Shown: piece by piece, positions 24,128 through 32,331 of the stretch | Numbering within the stretch: position 1 is the stretch's first letter | Layout: each line of letters opens with the position of its first letter | Assembly (NCBI GenBank): GCA_040219575.1 | Contig: JAVJSD010000022.1 | Span: forward strand, 1 to 64,000 | Length of the DNA: 64,000 nt | Direction: 5' to 3' | DNA from: JAVJSD01 sp040219575 | GTDB lineage: Bacteria; Planctomycetota; Planctomycetia; Pirellulales; Pirellulaceae | The notes under the pieces: generated by a model | Databases searched by the model: none | Told to the model about the DNA's origin: nothing | Seen by the model: the letters and a program-made list of their open reading frames with translations, nothing else | Program-made: the position numbers and the translations under genes

Positions 24128-25174
24128 ATGACCAGCAAGCTTCCCCAGTACTTTGGACCGGCGGCCTGGACGGCGACGGAGATGCGGCAACGTCGGGATT
24201 GGATCGTCCAACTCGACGCGGCCGACGTGCAGGAGTTGCTGCAGGCGGTCGCCGCGAGCCGCACGACGCCGATCGTGCGTCTGCAGCGCAGCGATTTCTC
24301 GTTACCGATTCTCGGCCAGAGATTGAGAGAGCTTCAGCAAGAGATCGTCCACGCTCGTGGGTTCGTCTTGTTGCGCGGCATCCCGGTCGACTCGCTCGAT
24401 CGCGAAACCGCCGCCCGGGTGTTTTACGGCATCGGCACGTGGCTTGGAGACGCCGTGCCGCAGAACGCGCAGGGCCACCTGCTGGGACACGTGAAGGATC
24501 TGGGCCTCGATCCGCACGATCCGAAGAACCGGGTGTACGCCACCAACTACCGCCATCTGTTCCATACCGACAGCTGCGACATCGTCGGACTATTCTGCCT
24601 GCGACCGGCGATGAAGGGAGGATTGAGTTCCATCGCCAGTTCGGTTTCGATCTACCACGAAATCCGCCGGGTGCGTCCCGACCTGGCCGAGGTGCTGGCC
24701 CAGCCGTTTTTCGTCGATCGCAAGGGCGAGATCCCGCCCGGCAAACAGCCGACCTATCCGCTGGCGGTGTTTCATCATTTGGAAGGCAAGCTGACGACCG
24801 TCTACGCCCGCGACTTCATCGAGGCGGCGCAGCGATTCGACGACGTGCCGCGGCTGACCGCCGCGCAACGGGAGGCAATGGACTTGCTCGACGAACTGGC
24901 GGCCAGCGAGACCTTCCGGCTCGACATGGATTTCCGCCCCGGCGACATTCAGTTTCTGCACAACCATCAGGTGCTGCACGCGCGGACCGCCTACGAAGAC
25001 GATCCGCGGCCGGAGTTGAAACGCCACCTGCTGCGATTGTGGCTCTCCGCCCCCAACGGACGACGGCTTCCCAGTTCGCTCGCCGAGCGTTACGGCGAGA
25101 TCGAAGTCGGCAAGATTCGCGGCGGCATCCGCGTGCCGGGCCAGACGCTCTCCGCGCCGTTGGAAGCGGAGTGA
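24128..25174 (+). CDS. TauD/TfdA-like iron/2-oxoglutarate dioxygenase
   Basis: The protein has 348 residues. The HxD...H facial triad is visible in LFHTDSCDIVG and LHNHQVLHARTAYED, with the 2-oxoglutarate-binding Arg probably in RHLLRLWL. GFVLLRGIPVDSLDRE near residue 80 is typical of the family. It has no signal peptide. The ATG at 24128 is preferred to a TTG five codons earlier. Family members oxidise taurine, carnitine precursors and other small carboxylates; the substrate here is unknown. The next gene encodes an unrelated membrane protein 178 bases on. Confidence 0.88.
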   Translation: MTSKLPQYFGPAAWTATEMRQRRDWIVQLDAADVQELLQAVAASRTTPIVRLQRSDFSLPILGQRLRELQQEIVHARGFVLLRGIPVDSLDRETAARVFYGIGTWLGDAVPQNAQGHLLGHVKDLGLDPHDPKNRVYATNYRHLFHTDSCDIVGLFCLRPAMKGGLSSIASSVSIYHEIRRVRPDLAEVLAQPFFVDRKGEIPPGKQPTYPLAVFHHLEGKLTTVYARDFIEAAQRFDDVPRLTAAQREAMDLLDELAASETFRLDMDFRPGDIQFLHNHQVLHARTAYEDDPRPELKRHLLRLWLSAPNGRRLPSSLAERYGEIEVGKIRGGIRVPGQTLSAPLEAE

Positions 25175-25352
25175 GCGTCCTTCTGAAACGATTGTGATGA
25201 TTGTTCAGGCGGCCCCAATCGACTCGCACAGCATCGAACGGCTCGCCGATTTGCAGCCTTTCGAAGCCGAAGTAGGCTGGAACTTCGTGGAGCACCCGCC
25301 TCGGCGCACTCTCGTCTCGTCGTCTGCTTTCCCCAATCTCCGGGACCGGCCC

Positions 25353-26810
25353 ATGAGCACCGCCGCACCCCGCGTCGGCTTCCAGGACAAGCTGCCCGTC
25401 GTTGTCGCGTCCTTTGCAATCTTCGCCTTGCTGGGCCGCGGCACGCTGATGACCTCCGACGAAGGCGGCATCTTCAACACCGGCGTCGCCCTGGCGCGGG
25501 GAACGCTCGTCGTGGGGCCTGGGGAAAACAACTTTCCGGGCGCCGACCGGCAGTATTACTCCGTGAAAGAAATCCTGCCCTGCGTGCTGGTGGTTCCGAC
25601 CGTGGTCGCCGGCGTCGTGGCGGAGCGCATGCTGGGACTCGTGGATCAGCCTCCCGTGGCGGCGGGTCCCGATGTGGCGATCGCGGGGCTCGACATGTCG
25701 ACCAATTGGCCGGTCTTTCTCGTCTCCTGGTTTTGGGGGCCGTTGGCGATCGCGCTGACGCTCGGCGGCCTGCATGAATACCTGCTGCTGGAGAACGTGA
25801 CGCGGCGTCGGGCGCTGCTGATGACGCTGGCCGCCGGACTGGCCACGCCGCTGTTGGTCTACTCGAAAACGATCTTTCCCCAAACGTTCGAGGCGGCGAT
25901 CCTGATGGCTTGCTTCGTTGTCGCCCGGCGATGGCGCGAGCGACCCACGCTCGCGATGGCGCTGTGGCTGGGGATCGGCGCCGCCCTGGGACTAATGACC
26001 CGCTGGGCGTTCGCGCCCGTGGTCCTGCTCTTGGCGGGCTACCTCGCGCTGGTGGGCGACATCCGTCGTCCGCGGCGTCTGGCCGCGATCGCGATATTCC
26101 TCGCCCCCTTGATGCTGGCGATCCTCATCGTCGGCGCGGTGAATCACCTGAAGTGGGGCGCGTGGTACGAACTGGGACGCGGCGATCACGAGGTCTTTTC
26201 CACCAATCTGTTCGTCGGGCTGGCGGGCCTGCTGGTGAGTCCCGGGAAGAGCATCTTCCTGTACGCGCCGCTCTGCTTGTTGCCGCTGTTGTTCGCGCGT
26301 CGCGTGTTCCGGTCGCTACGGCCGGAGGCGATTTTGCTGCTGCTGGTGACCGCCGTCTATCTGGTCGTGTACTCGCAGTGGTACGACTGGTACGGAGGCC
26401 TGTGCTGGGGCCCGCGATTCCTCGTGCCGCTGATCGCGCCCTGGTTGATGCTGTTGGCCCCTCTCTTGTCCGCCCCGCCTTCCCGGCGGTTTCAGATCGC
26501 ATTCGTCTGCGCGGTCGTGGCGGGCGTCGCCGTACAACTGGTCGGCATCTCGGTCCATCCCTTCTGGATGAAAACGGTTCCCGACGTCGATCCCTTCAGC
26601 CCGTTCAACTCTCACCTCGTCCACACGGTGCTGTTCGTGGTGCGGCACGGGGCCGACGACTTCTGGCTGCCTGCCGCGTTGCGATCGGCCTCGCCGATGG
26701 GCCTGCGGTTGATGCTAGTCAGCGTCGCCTGCCTGGCCTTCGCCGTCTGGCGACTGCGGCGCGAGTTCACGACCGCGGCATTCTCCAAAGCCATCAGCAC
26801 GCAGTCCTGA
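25353..26810 (+). CDS. Polytopic membrane glycosyltransferase-like protein
   Basis: This 485-residue protein has about ten or more hydrophobic helices, for example VVVASFAIFALLG at the N-terminus, then LMTLAAGLATPLLVY, LAAIAIFLAPLMLAILIVGA and ILLLLVTAVYLVVYS. The luminal loop LMTSDEGGIFNTGVALARG, with an acidic pair, recalls the first loop of GT-C transferases of the dolichyl-phosphate-mannose (GT39/83) type. The C-terminal WYDWYGGLCWGPRFLVPLI also fits. It probably moves a lipid-linked sugar across or at the inner membrane. I chose the ATG at 25353 because the first helix follows; the frame is open from 25194. Confidence 0.8.
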   Translation: MSTAAPRVGFQDKLPVVVASFAIFALLGRGTLMTSDEGGIFNTGVALARGTLVVGPGENNFPGADRQYYSVKEILPCVLVVPTVVAGVVAERMLGLVDQPPVAAGPDVAIAGLDMSTNWPVFLVSWFWGPLAIALTLGGLHEYLLLENVTRRRALLMTLAAGLATPLLVYSKTIFPQTFEAAILMACFVVARRWRERPTLAMALWLGIGAALGLMTRWAFAPVVLLLAGYLALVGDIRRPRRLAAIAIFLAPLMLAILIVGAVNHLKWGAWYELGRGDHEVFSTNLFVGLAGLLVSPGKSIFLYAPLCLLPLLFARRVFRSLRPEAILLLLVTAVYLVVYSQWYDWYGGLCWGPRFLVPLIAPWLMLLAPLLSAPPSRRFQIAFVCAVVAGVAVQLVGISVHPFWMKTVPDVDPFSPFNSHLVHTVLFVVRHGADDFWLPAALRSASPMGLRLMLVSVACLAFAVWRLRREFTTAAFSKAISTQS

Positions 26811-26920
26811 GAGGTTGTTCTCCGAATGGAGAATTGCGAAGACCGGCCGATCGACGCGAACGATTGCTCCGAGACTTTCCCGCTCTTCCTTGCTGGCGCT
26901 ACGGGCTCGCCGCGTGCCGG

Positions 26921-27142
26921 CTAGGCCCAGGTGACGGTGAGTTCGTTGTCGATCTCCGACACGCCCTCGATGCGGCGAAGCGACTCCTGCGCCATTTGCT
27001 TCTGGAAGTAGGAGTTCACCACCCCCCGCAAGACAATTCGCCCTTCGCGGGTCTCGAATCGAACGTTGCGACCGCTCAGGTAGGGATTTTCCGCCAACGC
27101 CATTTCGAGCTGGTTCTCGAAGGTCTCTTTTGTGCTGCTCAT
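26921..27142 (-). CDS. BON domain protein
   Basis: This 73-residue protein is a single BON domain: FENQLEMALAENPYLSGRNV, then GRIVLRGVVNSYFQKQMAQE and GVSEIDNELTV. BON domains bind phospholipids or other ligands. There is no signal peptide. The stop codon is within a run of GC-rich sequence related to the right arm of repeat family D (CTTGCTGGCGCTACGGGCT at 26888). It stands alone. Confidence 0.88.
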   Translation of the reverse strand: MSSTKETFENQLEMALAENPYLSGRNVRFETREGRIVLRGVVNSYFQKQMAQESLRRIEGVSEIDNELTVTWA

Positions 27143-27320
27143 AGGTTCTGCCCAGAAGAAGGGTGGTGTCGATGTGCGGTCGCGCGCCGCCGCACTACTT
27201 ATCGGCCTTAGGTCGCAATCAGGCCAAATCCGAAGCGTGGAAAAATGAAGAAACTTCGCTCACTACGCAAAGTTTGCCGATCATTCCAGTTGCAACGAAA
27301 ATCACCCCGCGCGACGCCGG

Positions 27321-28181
27321 TCAATCGGCGGCGACCACCGAGTTTCGCAGAATTCCCACGCCCGCGACTTCGACTTCAACCAGGTCGCCGTCCTTGAGAA
27401 AGACCGGCGGTTTGCGGGCCGCGCCGACCCCGGGAGGCGTACCCGTAAAGATCACGTCGCCGGGAGACAGCGTGCAAACGCTCGACACATACTCGATCAG
27501 TTTCGGCAGGCCGAAGATCAGTTGCCGGGTGTTGGAGTCCTGCATCGTCTCGCCATTGAGCCGCAGCGCAATGTCGAGATTTCCCGGATCCTCGATCTCG
27601 TCGGCGGTGACCAGTTCCGGACCGAACGGGGCGAAGGTGTCGAACGTCTTGCCCAGCAGCCATTGCCCGCCAGGTTTCTCGAGTTGCCAGTCGCGGGCCG
27701 ATACATCGTGCCCGCAGGTGTAGCCGGCGACGTGTGCGAGCGCCTGGGCGGCGGGAATATCGCGGCCGCCGACTCCGATCACCGCCACCAATTCGGCCTC
27801 GTAGTCGACCTTGGAACTGGCGGCGGGCAACACGATCGCGTCGCCGTGGGCGCAGACAGCCGTGGGGAATTTGCAAAACACGACGGGCTCTGGCGGGGGA
27901 TCGACGCCCGACTCGGCGGCATGGTCGGCGTAGTTCAGTCCGATGCAGAGGACCTTTTGCGGATCCGGCACGGGGGCCAGCAGCTTGACGCCGGCCGGAT
28001 CGAACGCGCGCCCCGATTCCGCCGCCGCGCGGGCCCGCTTCAATCCGTCGGCGCCGAGCGCCAGCAATTGCTTCATCGACGACGGCAGTCCGGGATCGGC
28101 CTGCTGCAGGTCGACGTACTGTCCGTCGCGAACGGCGGCCGCGCGGGACTCGCCGGCGCCCTGGTAACTGATCAATCGCAT
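27321..28181 (-). CDS. Fumarylacetoacetate hydrolase family protein
   Basis: The protein has 286 residues. The FAH catalytic core is clear: KVLCIGLNYADHAAESG, PVVFCKFPTAVCAHGDAIVL, the metal ligands E-x-E in DYEAELVAVIG, GYTCGHDVSARDWQ, GKTFDTFAPFGPEL and VIFTGTPPGVG. Family members hydrolyse or decarboxylate acylpyruvates and related keto acids, or hydrate 2-oxopentenoates; the substrate is not fixed by the motifs. It is cytoplasmic. It lies 81 bases downstream of the aldose epimerase gene on the same strand, which suggests co-transcription. Confidence 0.92.
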   Translation of the reverse strand: MRLISYQGAGESRAAAVRDGQYVDLQQADPGLPSSMKQLLALGADGLKRARAAAESGRAFDPAGVKLLAPVPDPQKVLCIGLNYADHAAESGVDPPPEPVVFCKFPTAVCAHGDAIVLPAASSKVDYEAELVAVIGVGGRDIPAAQALAHVAGYTCGHDVSARDWQLEKPGGQWLLGKTFDTFAPFGPELVTADEIEDPGNLDIALRLNGETMQDSNTRQLIFGLPKLIEYVSSVCTLSPGDVIFTGTPPGVGAARKPPVFLKDGDLVEVEVAGVGILRNSVVAAD

Positions 28182-28262
28182 GTCACTACTCGCAGTTGAG
28201 GCAAATCGGTGGAGAAGGTGGTGTAGAAGATGATGGATGCGGGCGAGACCTTGGCGGCGTGT

Positions 28263-29207
28263 CTATTCGACTCGCAATTCAACGCGCGTCTGGAGTGACT
28301 GACCAGGAGGCAGCACGCGCAGTCCAGCGTCGACGCCTTCCCGCTGAAGCCGGAACGGGTCGCAAATACACGAGTAGGGCTCGATGCAGATCGCCTCGCG
28401 ATGCGGCGGGTTGAACACCACGCAGTGCGGAAAGGTGCGATCGAACGTTAGATGCAGCGTGCGGCCGCTGCCGGGATCGTGGACTTCCGCCTGGCAACGG
28501 TCGCCGACAAAGCCGAGGCCGGTGAAGCCCGCGTCCAACTGCGTGTCGCCGAACCGCACGCCTGGGCTAAGCTGATCGTCGTCCGCCACAGGCGACACAC
28601 GGCCGCTGGCGATCATGTTTTCCAGCTCCCAACGCTGGGACACCGGCACGCGTATGCGGCAGGCATCGCGATCGCCGCCGCCCAGAGGCACGCGAAAATA
28701 GGGATGCAGGCCGAGGCCGAACGGAAGATCGCCGTCGCCGGGGTTCGCGACGCGGAGGGTGAGATTCAGCGAATTCATCCCAATTTCATAGGCGGCGGTG
28801 ATGCGGAAATCGGAAGGCCAGCAGTCGAGCAGTGCGGGATCGTCGATCGACGCCTGAAACTCGCCGGTCACCGCGGCGGCGGACTGCTCCTTGACGCGCC
28901 AGGGCCGGCTATGAACGAATCCGTGAATCGCGTTGCCGAGCTTGTCGCCCTCCTGGAGTTGGTAGTCACGCCCGCCCCAATGCATCACCGTGCCGCGAAT
29001 GCGTCCCGGAAACGGAAACAGGATCGGAATGCCGCTGCCGGAAGGTCGGCCGACGCCCTCGGCGAATCCGGGGGCCGACCATAACACGTCGAGGCCGCGG
29101 CCGTCGCAAACGGCCTGAAAATGATGACAGTTAAACCCATAGCCGACGACGATCGTGGCGCGGGCGCCGCTCTGGTCATCGGTAATCGTCACGTTTTCAG
29201 CGGTCAT
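28263..29207 (-). CDS. Aldose 1-epimerase
   Basis: The protein has 314 residues of the galactose mutarotase family. PILFPFPGRIRG, the block GNAIHGFVHSRPWRV with a conserved His, and LPFGLGLHPYFRVPLGG with the second His are visible. The later LDAGFTGL and FNPPHREAICIEPYSC supply the usual Glu region. It interconverts alpha and beta anomers of sugars in the cytoplasm. The ATG at 29207 was chosen; a longer start at 29276 is possible but adds atypical residues. It is upstream of the FAH gene. Confidence 0.9.
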   Translation of the reverse strand: MTAENVTITDDQSGARATIVVGYGFNCHHFQAVCDGRGLDVLWSAPGFAEGVGRPSGSGIPILFPFPGRIRGTVMHWGGRDYQLQEGDKLGNAIHGFVHSRPWRVKEQSAAAVTGEFQASIDDPALLDCWPSDFRITAAYEIGMNSLNLTLRVANPGDGDLPFGLGLHPYFRVPLGGGDRDACRIRVPVSQRWELENMIASGRVSPVADDDQLSPGVRFGDTQLDAGFTGLGFVGDRCQAEVHDPGSGRTLHLTFDRTFPHCVVFNPPHREAICIEPYSCICDPFRLQREGVDAGLRVLPPGQSLQTRVELRVE

Positions 29208-29354
29208 CACGAATCGGTGTTGCGGCGGTGCAAACGGGCCCGCGCGTATGCTGATGAATGCCACGCTCCAAGGCAAGCCCCGACGCGTTGGAAACGGCGA
29301 TCAAGGGGGCAACCTGGTCGGTGCGCTGAGGCGCGTCAGGCAGGTGACGCAAAG

Positions 29355-29388
29355 CAGAACGGCCGAACTCGCGAGTTCGGCCGTTCTG
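29355..29388. terminator. Perfect 34-bp palindrome, probable terminator
   Basis: CAGAACGGCCGAACTCG is followed directly by its exact reverse complement. It lies 29 bases past the stop of the CxxCH gene on the minus strand. A short T run (CTTTGC) follows on that strand. It is most simply a factor-independent terminator. Confidence 0.7.
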
Positions 29389-29416
29389 AGTATCTCAAAC
29401 CCGTACGCGTCGAGAC

Positions 29417-29824
29417 CTACTCGGGCAGCTTGTGCGCCTTGAGCAGTTCTCCGAAGGTGGCGCCGGACGGCGACTTCATGGTTTCGGCCTTCTTGAAGGC
29501 CTCCATCATTTCCTTGGTGAGCTTCTCTTTCTCGGCGTCGTCGCTGCCGGCCTCTTTGGCCTTGGCCAAACGATCCTTGGCGTCGCCTTCGATCAGCTTG
29601 GCGAGCACCTCGCCGTAGGCGTTGCGGACGTCCTTGCCTTCACCCTTGACATGGCAGACGTTGCAGCCGGCCGTCTTGACCGTTTCTTCCCACGCCGCGT
29701 TGCCGCTGCCTTCCACGTACTTGTCGGTGAAGTCTTTCTTGAACTGCGGCAGCGCGTTGGCCGGACCAACCGCGAGGCAGAAGACTGCCGCCGCACAAAG
29801 TGTCACCATGGCAAATTGCTTCAT
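29417..29824 (-). CDS. Secreted small c-type-cytochrome-like protein
   Basis: This 135-residue protein has a signal peptide (MVTLCAAAVFCLAVGPANA). One heme-attachment motif CNVCH occurs in TAGCNVCHVKGEGKDVRNAY. The rest is very rich in Lys, Glu and Ala (AKAKEAGSDDAEKEKLTKEM), probably helical. A distal Met ligand could be one of the Met residues in MMEAFKKAETM, but none can be assigned. It is likely a periplasmic electron carrier or a decayed cytochrome. The gene is monocistronic, with a palindrome just after the stop. Confidence 0.82.
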   Translation of the reverse strand: MKQFAMVTLCAAAVFCLAVGPANALPQFKKDFTDKYVEGSGNAAWEETVKTAGCNVCHVKGEGKDVRNAYGEVLAKLIEGDAKDRLAKAKEAGSDDAEKEKLTKEMMEAFKKAETMKSPSGATFGELLKAHKLPE

Positions 29825-30263
29825 CACGTAACCTCCCAAAGTAAAAAATGTGAATGCCGGGCTCGATACAACATGGTCGCTGCCTGGCCCAATTGAGATG
29901 ACGGGGAGTCGATCCCCATTGTCATTCTCGGGAGCGCTAGTGACACATTTGGTCACGAAGATTGTCGAGCCGTGCGGCGTAACTTCGGACAATGCCGATT
30001 GTTCCGTCTCACAAGCCCGATAGCGCAGTTGGCGGGAGGGCGAAGGCAGGTTGACGTTGTGAGTCTAGTAAAACCTGAGCCTCGCCAAGTGTCAAGCGAC
30101 GGCGGCTTTGCGGGCCATCGCCCCTTCGGCGAGGGGTGGGCGGATTCGACCATCTGCAATGATCGCCACAGGCTTGATCTGGAAACTTCGTAGCGGAAGT
30201 CGTGAGACTTCCAACAGAAGTCTCACGACTTCTGCTACTCGAATCTCTCGCCGCAACGCGGCA
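29825..30263. other. Intergenic region between CxxCH and HPt genes
   Basis: It holds the promoter of the CxxCH gene on the minus strand and a strong hairpin of repeat family C (30190-30238) just after the HPt stop. No gene is supported in the rest. Confidence 0.6.
30190..30238. repeat. Dispersed hairpin, family C
   Basis: GTAGCGGAAGTCGTGAGACT and three more bases are matched by the right arm AGAAGTCTCACGACTTCTGC TAC with a 3-base loop; 21 of 23 positions pair. It sits 26 bases past the HPt stop and may end that transcript. Relatives lie at 47537-47650. Confidence 0.8.
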
Positions 30264-30599
30264 TTAGTGCGAAGAGCCGGTTCGAGCCCGAAGGCACGTG
30301 CCGATCAATTCCGCGGCGGCGACGAGGATCTCCGCTTCCGAGGGCTGTTGCGTACGGCATGCGGCTTCGAGCGTCGCGGCGAGCGGCGTCATTTGATGGA
30401 AGCCGTAGCTGACGCACGCGCCTTTAAGCTGGTGCGCCAATCTGCCCAGTTGCTCCCAGTCACGGGCCTTGAGACTACCCTCAAGCGCGGCAACCCGCTC
30501 TGGCATCTCGTCGACGAACATCTCGACGATCTCGCCCAAGTCCGGATCGTCGCTCAATTCGGAATATACGTAGCCAAGTTCCAAAACCGGATCGCTCAT
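30264..30599 (-). CDS. HPt (histidine phosphotransfer) domain protein
   Basis: This 111-residue protein is a stand-alone HPt domain. LGRLAHQLKGACVSYGFHQM contains the phospho-accepting His in the HxLKG motif. Helices before (IVEMFVDEMPERVAALEGSL) and after (TPLAATLEAACRTQQ) complete the four-helix bundle. It would pass phosphate between a hybrid histidine kinase and a response regulator; neither partner is in this window. The ATG at 30599 gives the usual domain start. Confidence 0.9.
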   Translation of the reverse strand: MSDPVLELGYVYSELSDDPDLGEIVEMFVDEMPERVAALEGSLKARDWEQLGRLAHQLKGACVSYGFHQMTPLAATLEAACRTQQPSEAEILVAAAELIGTCLRARTGSSH

Positions 30600-31025
30600 C
30601 GCCCTTGCCCCCGTTTGCGGTCTGTACCATGAATTGCGACATGACGACCATCCGTCGTCCACCAAGCAACTCTAGCCCGGATTCTTCGCGACCCGAAACG
30701 TTCATGCGTCAGCGAGGAAATGTTCCATCAACGTTCAAGCCATCGCCAGCGCTCACCCGCGTGGAAATGGCCGCGCAAGCTGGACAATCCGACATATCGG
30801 ACATAACCGGACTCGGCAGCTTGGGAATTCCCGGCAAAGGCTTCGCTCTGGTCAAGGGAGAGACGCTAGGCCGACGATACGATTTGCGTGACTTCAGCAA
30901 GAGGTTTGCTGAGCCCACCAAGAGACGACAGCCTCCAACCGCCGCAAAACAACAACATGATGCGGGGTGGGCGGTCTTACGGTGAAGCCATTTGTTCAAA
31001 TCGTGTCTCCTAAGGAGCCCTCCCG
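30600..31025. other. Intergenic region upstream of the Cys-rich gene
   Basis: It holds the divergent promoters of the HPt and Cys-rich genes. The AAGGAG ribosome binding site of the latter is at the end. Frames that stay open here lack start signals, codon bias or recognisable products, so I see no gene. Confidence 0.6.
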
Positions 31026-31499
31026 ATGAAAAGTCGTGTCATCCTGCCGGCCCTGTTTGCCGTCGGCCTGCTGTACCTGGCCGCCGCTTCGAGCGCCAGC
31101 GCGTTCGAGTTCGGCTGTGGTTGTGCCCCCGCTCCGACCTGTGGTTGCGAGCCCACTTGCGGTTGCGATCCTTGTGGTTCGTGCTGCAAGCGCCCCGGTC
31201 TGTTCGCCCGCCTGCGTGCCCGCATGTGCTGCAAGCACAGCTGCTGCGCGCCGACCTGCGGTTGCGAGCCCACTTGTGGTTGCGGCGCTGAGATGAGCTG
31301 CGGTTGCGGTGCGGACATGGGTTGTGGTTGCGGCGCCGCCCCGACCTGCGGCTGCGAGCCGAGCTGCGGTTGTGATCCCTGCGGATCGTGCTGCAAGAAG
31401 CCGGGTCTGCTGGCCCGCCTGCGTGCCCGTCGCTGCTGCAAGCAGAGCTGCTGCGCTCCGACGTGCGGTTGCGAGCCGTCCTGCGGTTGCGGCTACTAA
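31026..31499 (+). CDS. Secreted, extremely cysteine-rich repeat protein
   Basis: The 157-residue precursor has a signal peptide (LFAVGLLYLAAASSASA) and, by my count, 36 Cys in about 131 mature residues, mostly as CGC, CC and CGCE/CGCD motifs. Two long repeats are visible: PTCGCEPTCGCDPCGSCCKR, then a basic segment PGLFARLRARMCCKHSCC, and again PTCGCEPSCGCDPCGSCCKK with PGLLARLRARRCCKQSCC. They are joined by a Cys/Gly spacer. A strong AAGGAG precedes the ATG and a clear terminator follows. It is either a disulfide-linked wall or surface protein, or a metal-binding one. I know of no described family that fits exactly. Confidence 0.9.
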   Translation: MKSRVILPALFAVGLLYLAAASSASAFEFGCGCAPAPTCGCEPTCGCDPCGSCCKRPGLFARLRARMCCKHSCCAPTCGCEPTCGCGAEMSCGCGADMGCGCGAAPTCGCEPSCGCDPCGSCCKKPGLLARLRARRCCKQSCCAPTCGCEPSCGCGY

Positions 31500-31560
31500 G
31501 CCCCGTTCGGCCGGTCGATCGCTTGTGTTGTAAGCGAGCGACGACCAGCGAGAATCAAAC

Positions 31561-31597
31561 AAAAGCCCCTGGCATCGCCGGGGGCTTTTGCTTTTCT
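31561..31597 (+). terminator. Rho-independent terminator of the Cys-rich gene
   Basis: AAAAGCCCCTGGC and GCCGGGGGCTTTT form a 13-bp stem with a 3-base loop, followed by GCTTTTCT. It lies 61 bases past the stop. Confidence 0.9.
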
Positions 31598-31795
31598 TGG
31601 GCCCTCCGGTTCGCTTCCACCTCGGTCCCAAAAGGCGAATTTGGGCAGACAGTCAGCGACCTCCCCGCTGAGGTGCTTCGCCAGTTGTTGCCCGCCGTGA
31701 TTCAATTAGAATGGTGATTCGTCCGTCAAAGTCCCGCCAGTCCTCGCAAACCCCGCGTTTTGCGACCTTTTCCACCACTCCGAAGGTTGCCTGCG

Positions 31796-32230
31796 ATGAT
31801 GAACTCTCCCTCCGCCGCCACCGTCACGCGATTCGCTCTCCCCTTGGTGATCGCGGTTCTGCTGCTAGGGGGAATCACCGTCAAGCCCTGCCTGGCGCTC
31901 GACGCCTCGGGATGCTGGTCGGGCCAGTGGTACAGCTGCAAGAACGGGCACCACGGGCCGATGACCGCTTCGCTCTGCCGGATCGACGACAAGCACTACA
32001 GCGCCACGTTTCGCGGCCGGTTTTGGAAGATCTTCCCCTTCCGTTACCGCGCGGTGCTGACCGTCACCGAGGACACGCCCGAGTACACCAAGCTCTCGGG
32101 CTCCATGTACCTGGGGCGGCTGTTCGGCACGTTCTCGTATCATTCGACGGTCACCAAGACTTGCTTCGACTCCAACTTCAGATCGTGCCGCGACTGGGGT
32201 AAATTCGAGATGAGCCGCTGTTGCCAGTAG
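31796..32230 (+). CDS. Secreted protein of unknown function
   Basis: The product has 144 residues with a signal peptide (FALPLVIAVLLLGGITVKP). The mature part has Cys near both ends (SGCWSGQWYSCKNGHHG and CFDSNFRSCRDWGKFEMSRCC) and a beta-rich core (YSATFRGRFWKIFPFRYRAV). No known domain is recognised. The pattern recalls small secreted lipocalin-like or calycin-like proteins of planctomycetes, but this is only an impression. Two adjacent ATGs at 31796 and 31799 are both possible; GAAGG precedes them. Confidence 0.75.
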   Translation: MMNSPSAATVTRFALPLVIAVLLLGGITVKPCLALDASGCWSGQWYSCKNGHHGPMTASLCRIDDKHYSATFRGRFWKIFPFRYRAVLTVTEDTPEYTKLSGSMYLGRLFGTFSYHSTVTKTCFDSNFRSCRDWGKFEMSRCCQ

Positions 32231-32331
32231 CTGTCGCTGTTTGTGACATGATTCCACGAACGACGTGGTGTTGCCTCACACGACGGACTTCGACGTCCGT
32301 TGTTCAATGATTGCGCAACTGAGTACTCCCC

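Noticed and set aside
30270..30300. tRNA-like GGTTCGAGCCC sequence
   Set aside because: It lies within the coding end of the HPt gene and no cloverleaf can be drawn around it.
30709..30999. Minus-strand frame of 96 codons before the Cys-rich gene
   Set aside because: No ribosome site, no codon preference and no recognisable product; it overlaps the likely promoter of the Cys-rich gene.
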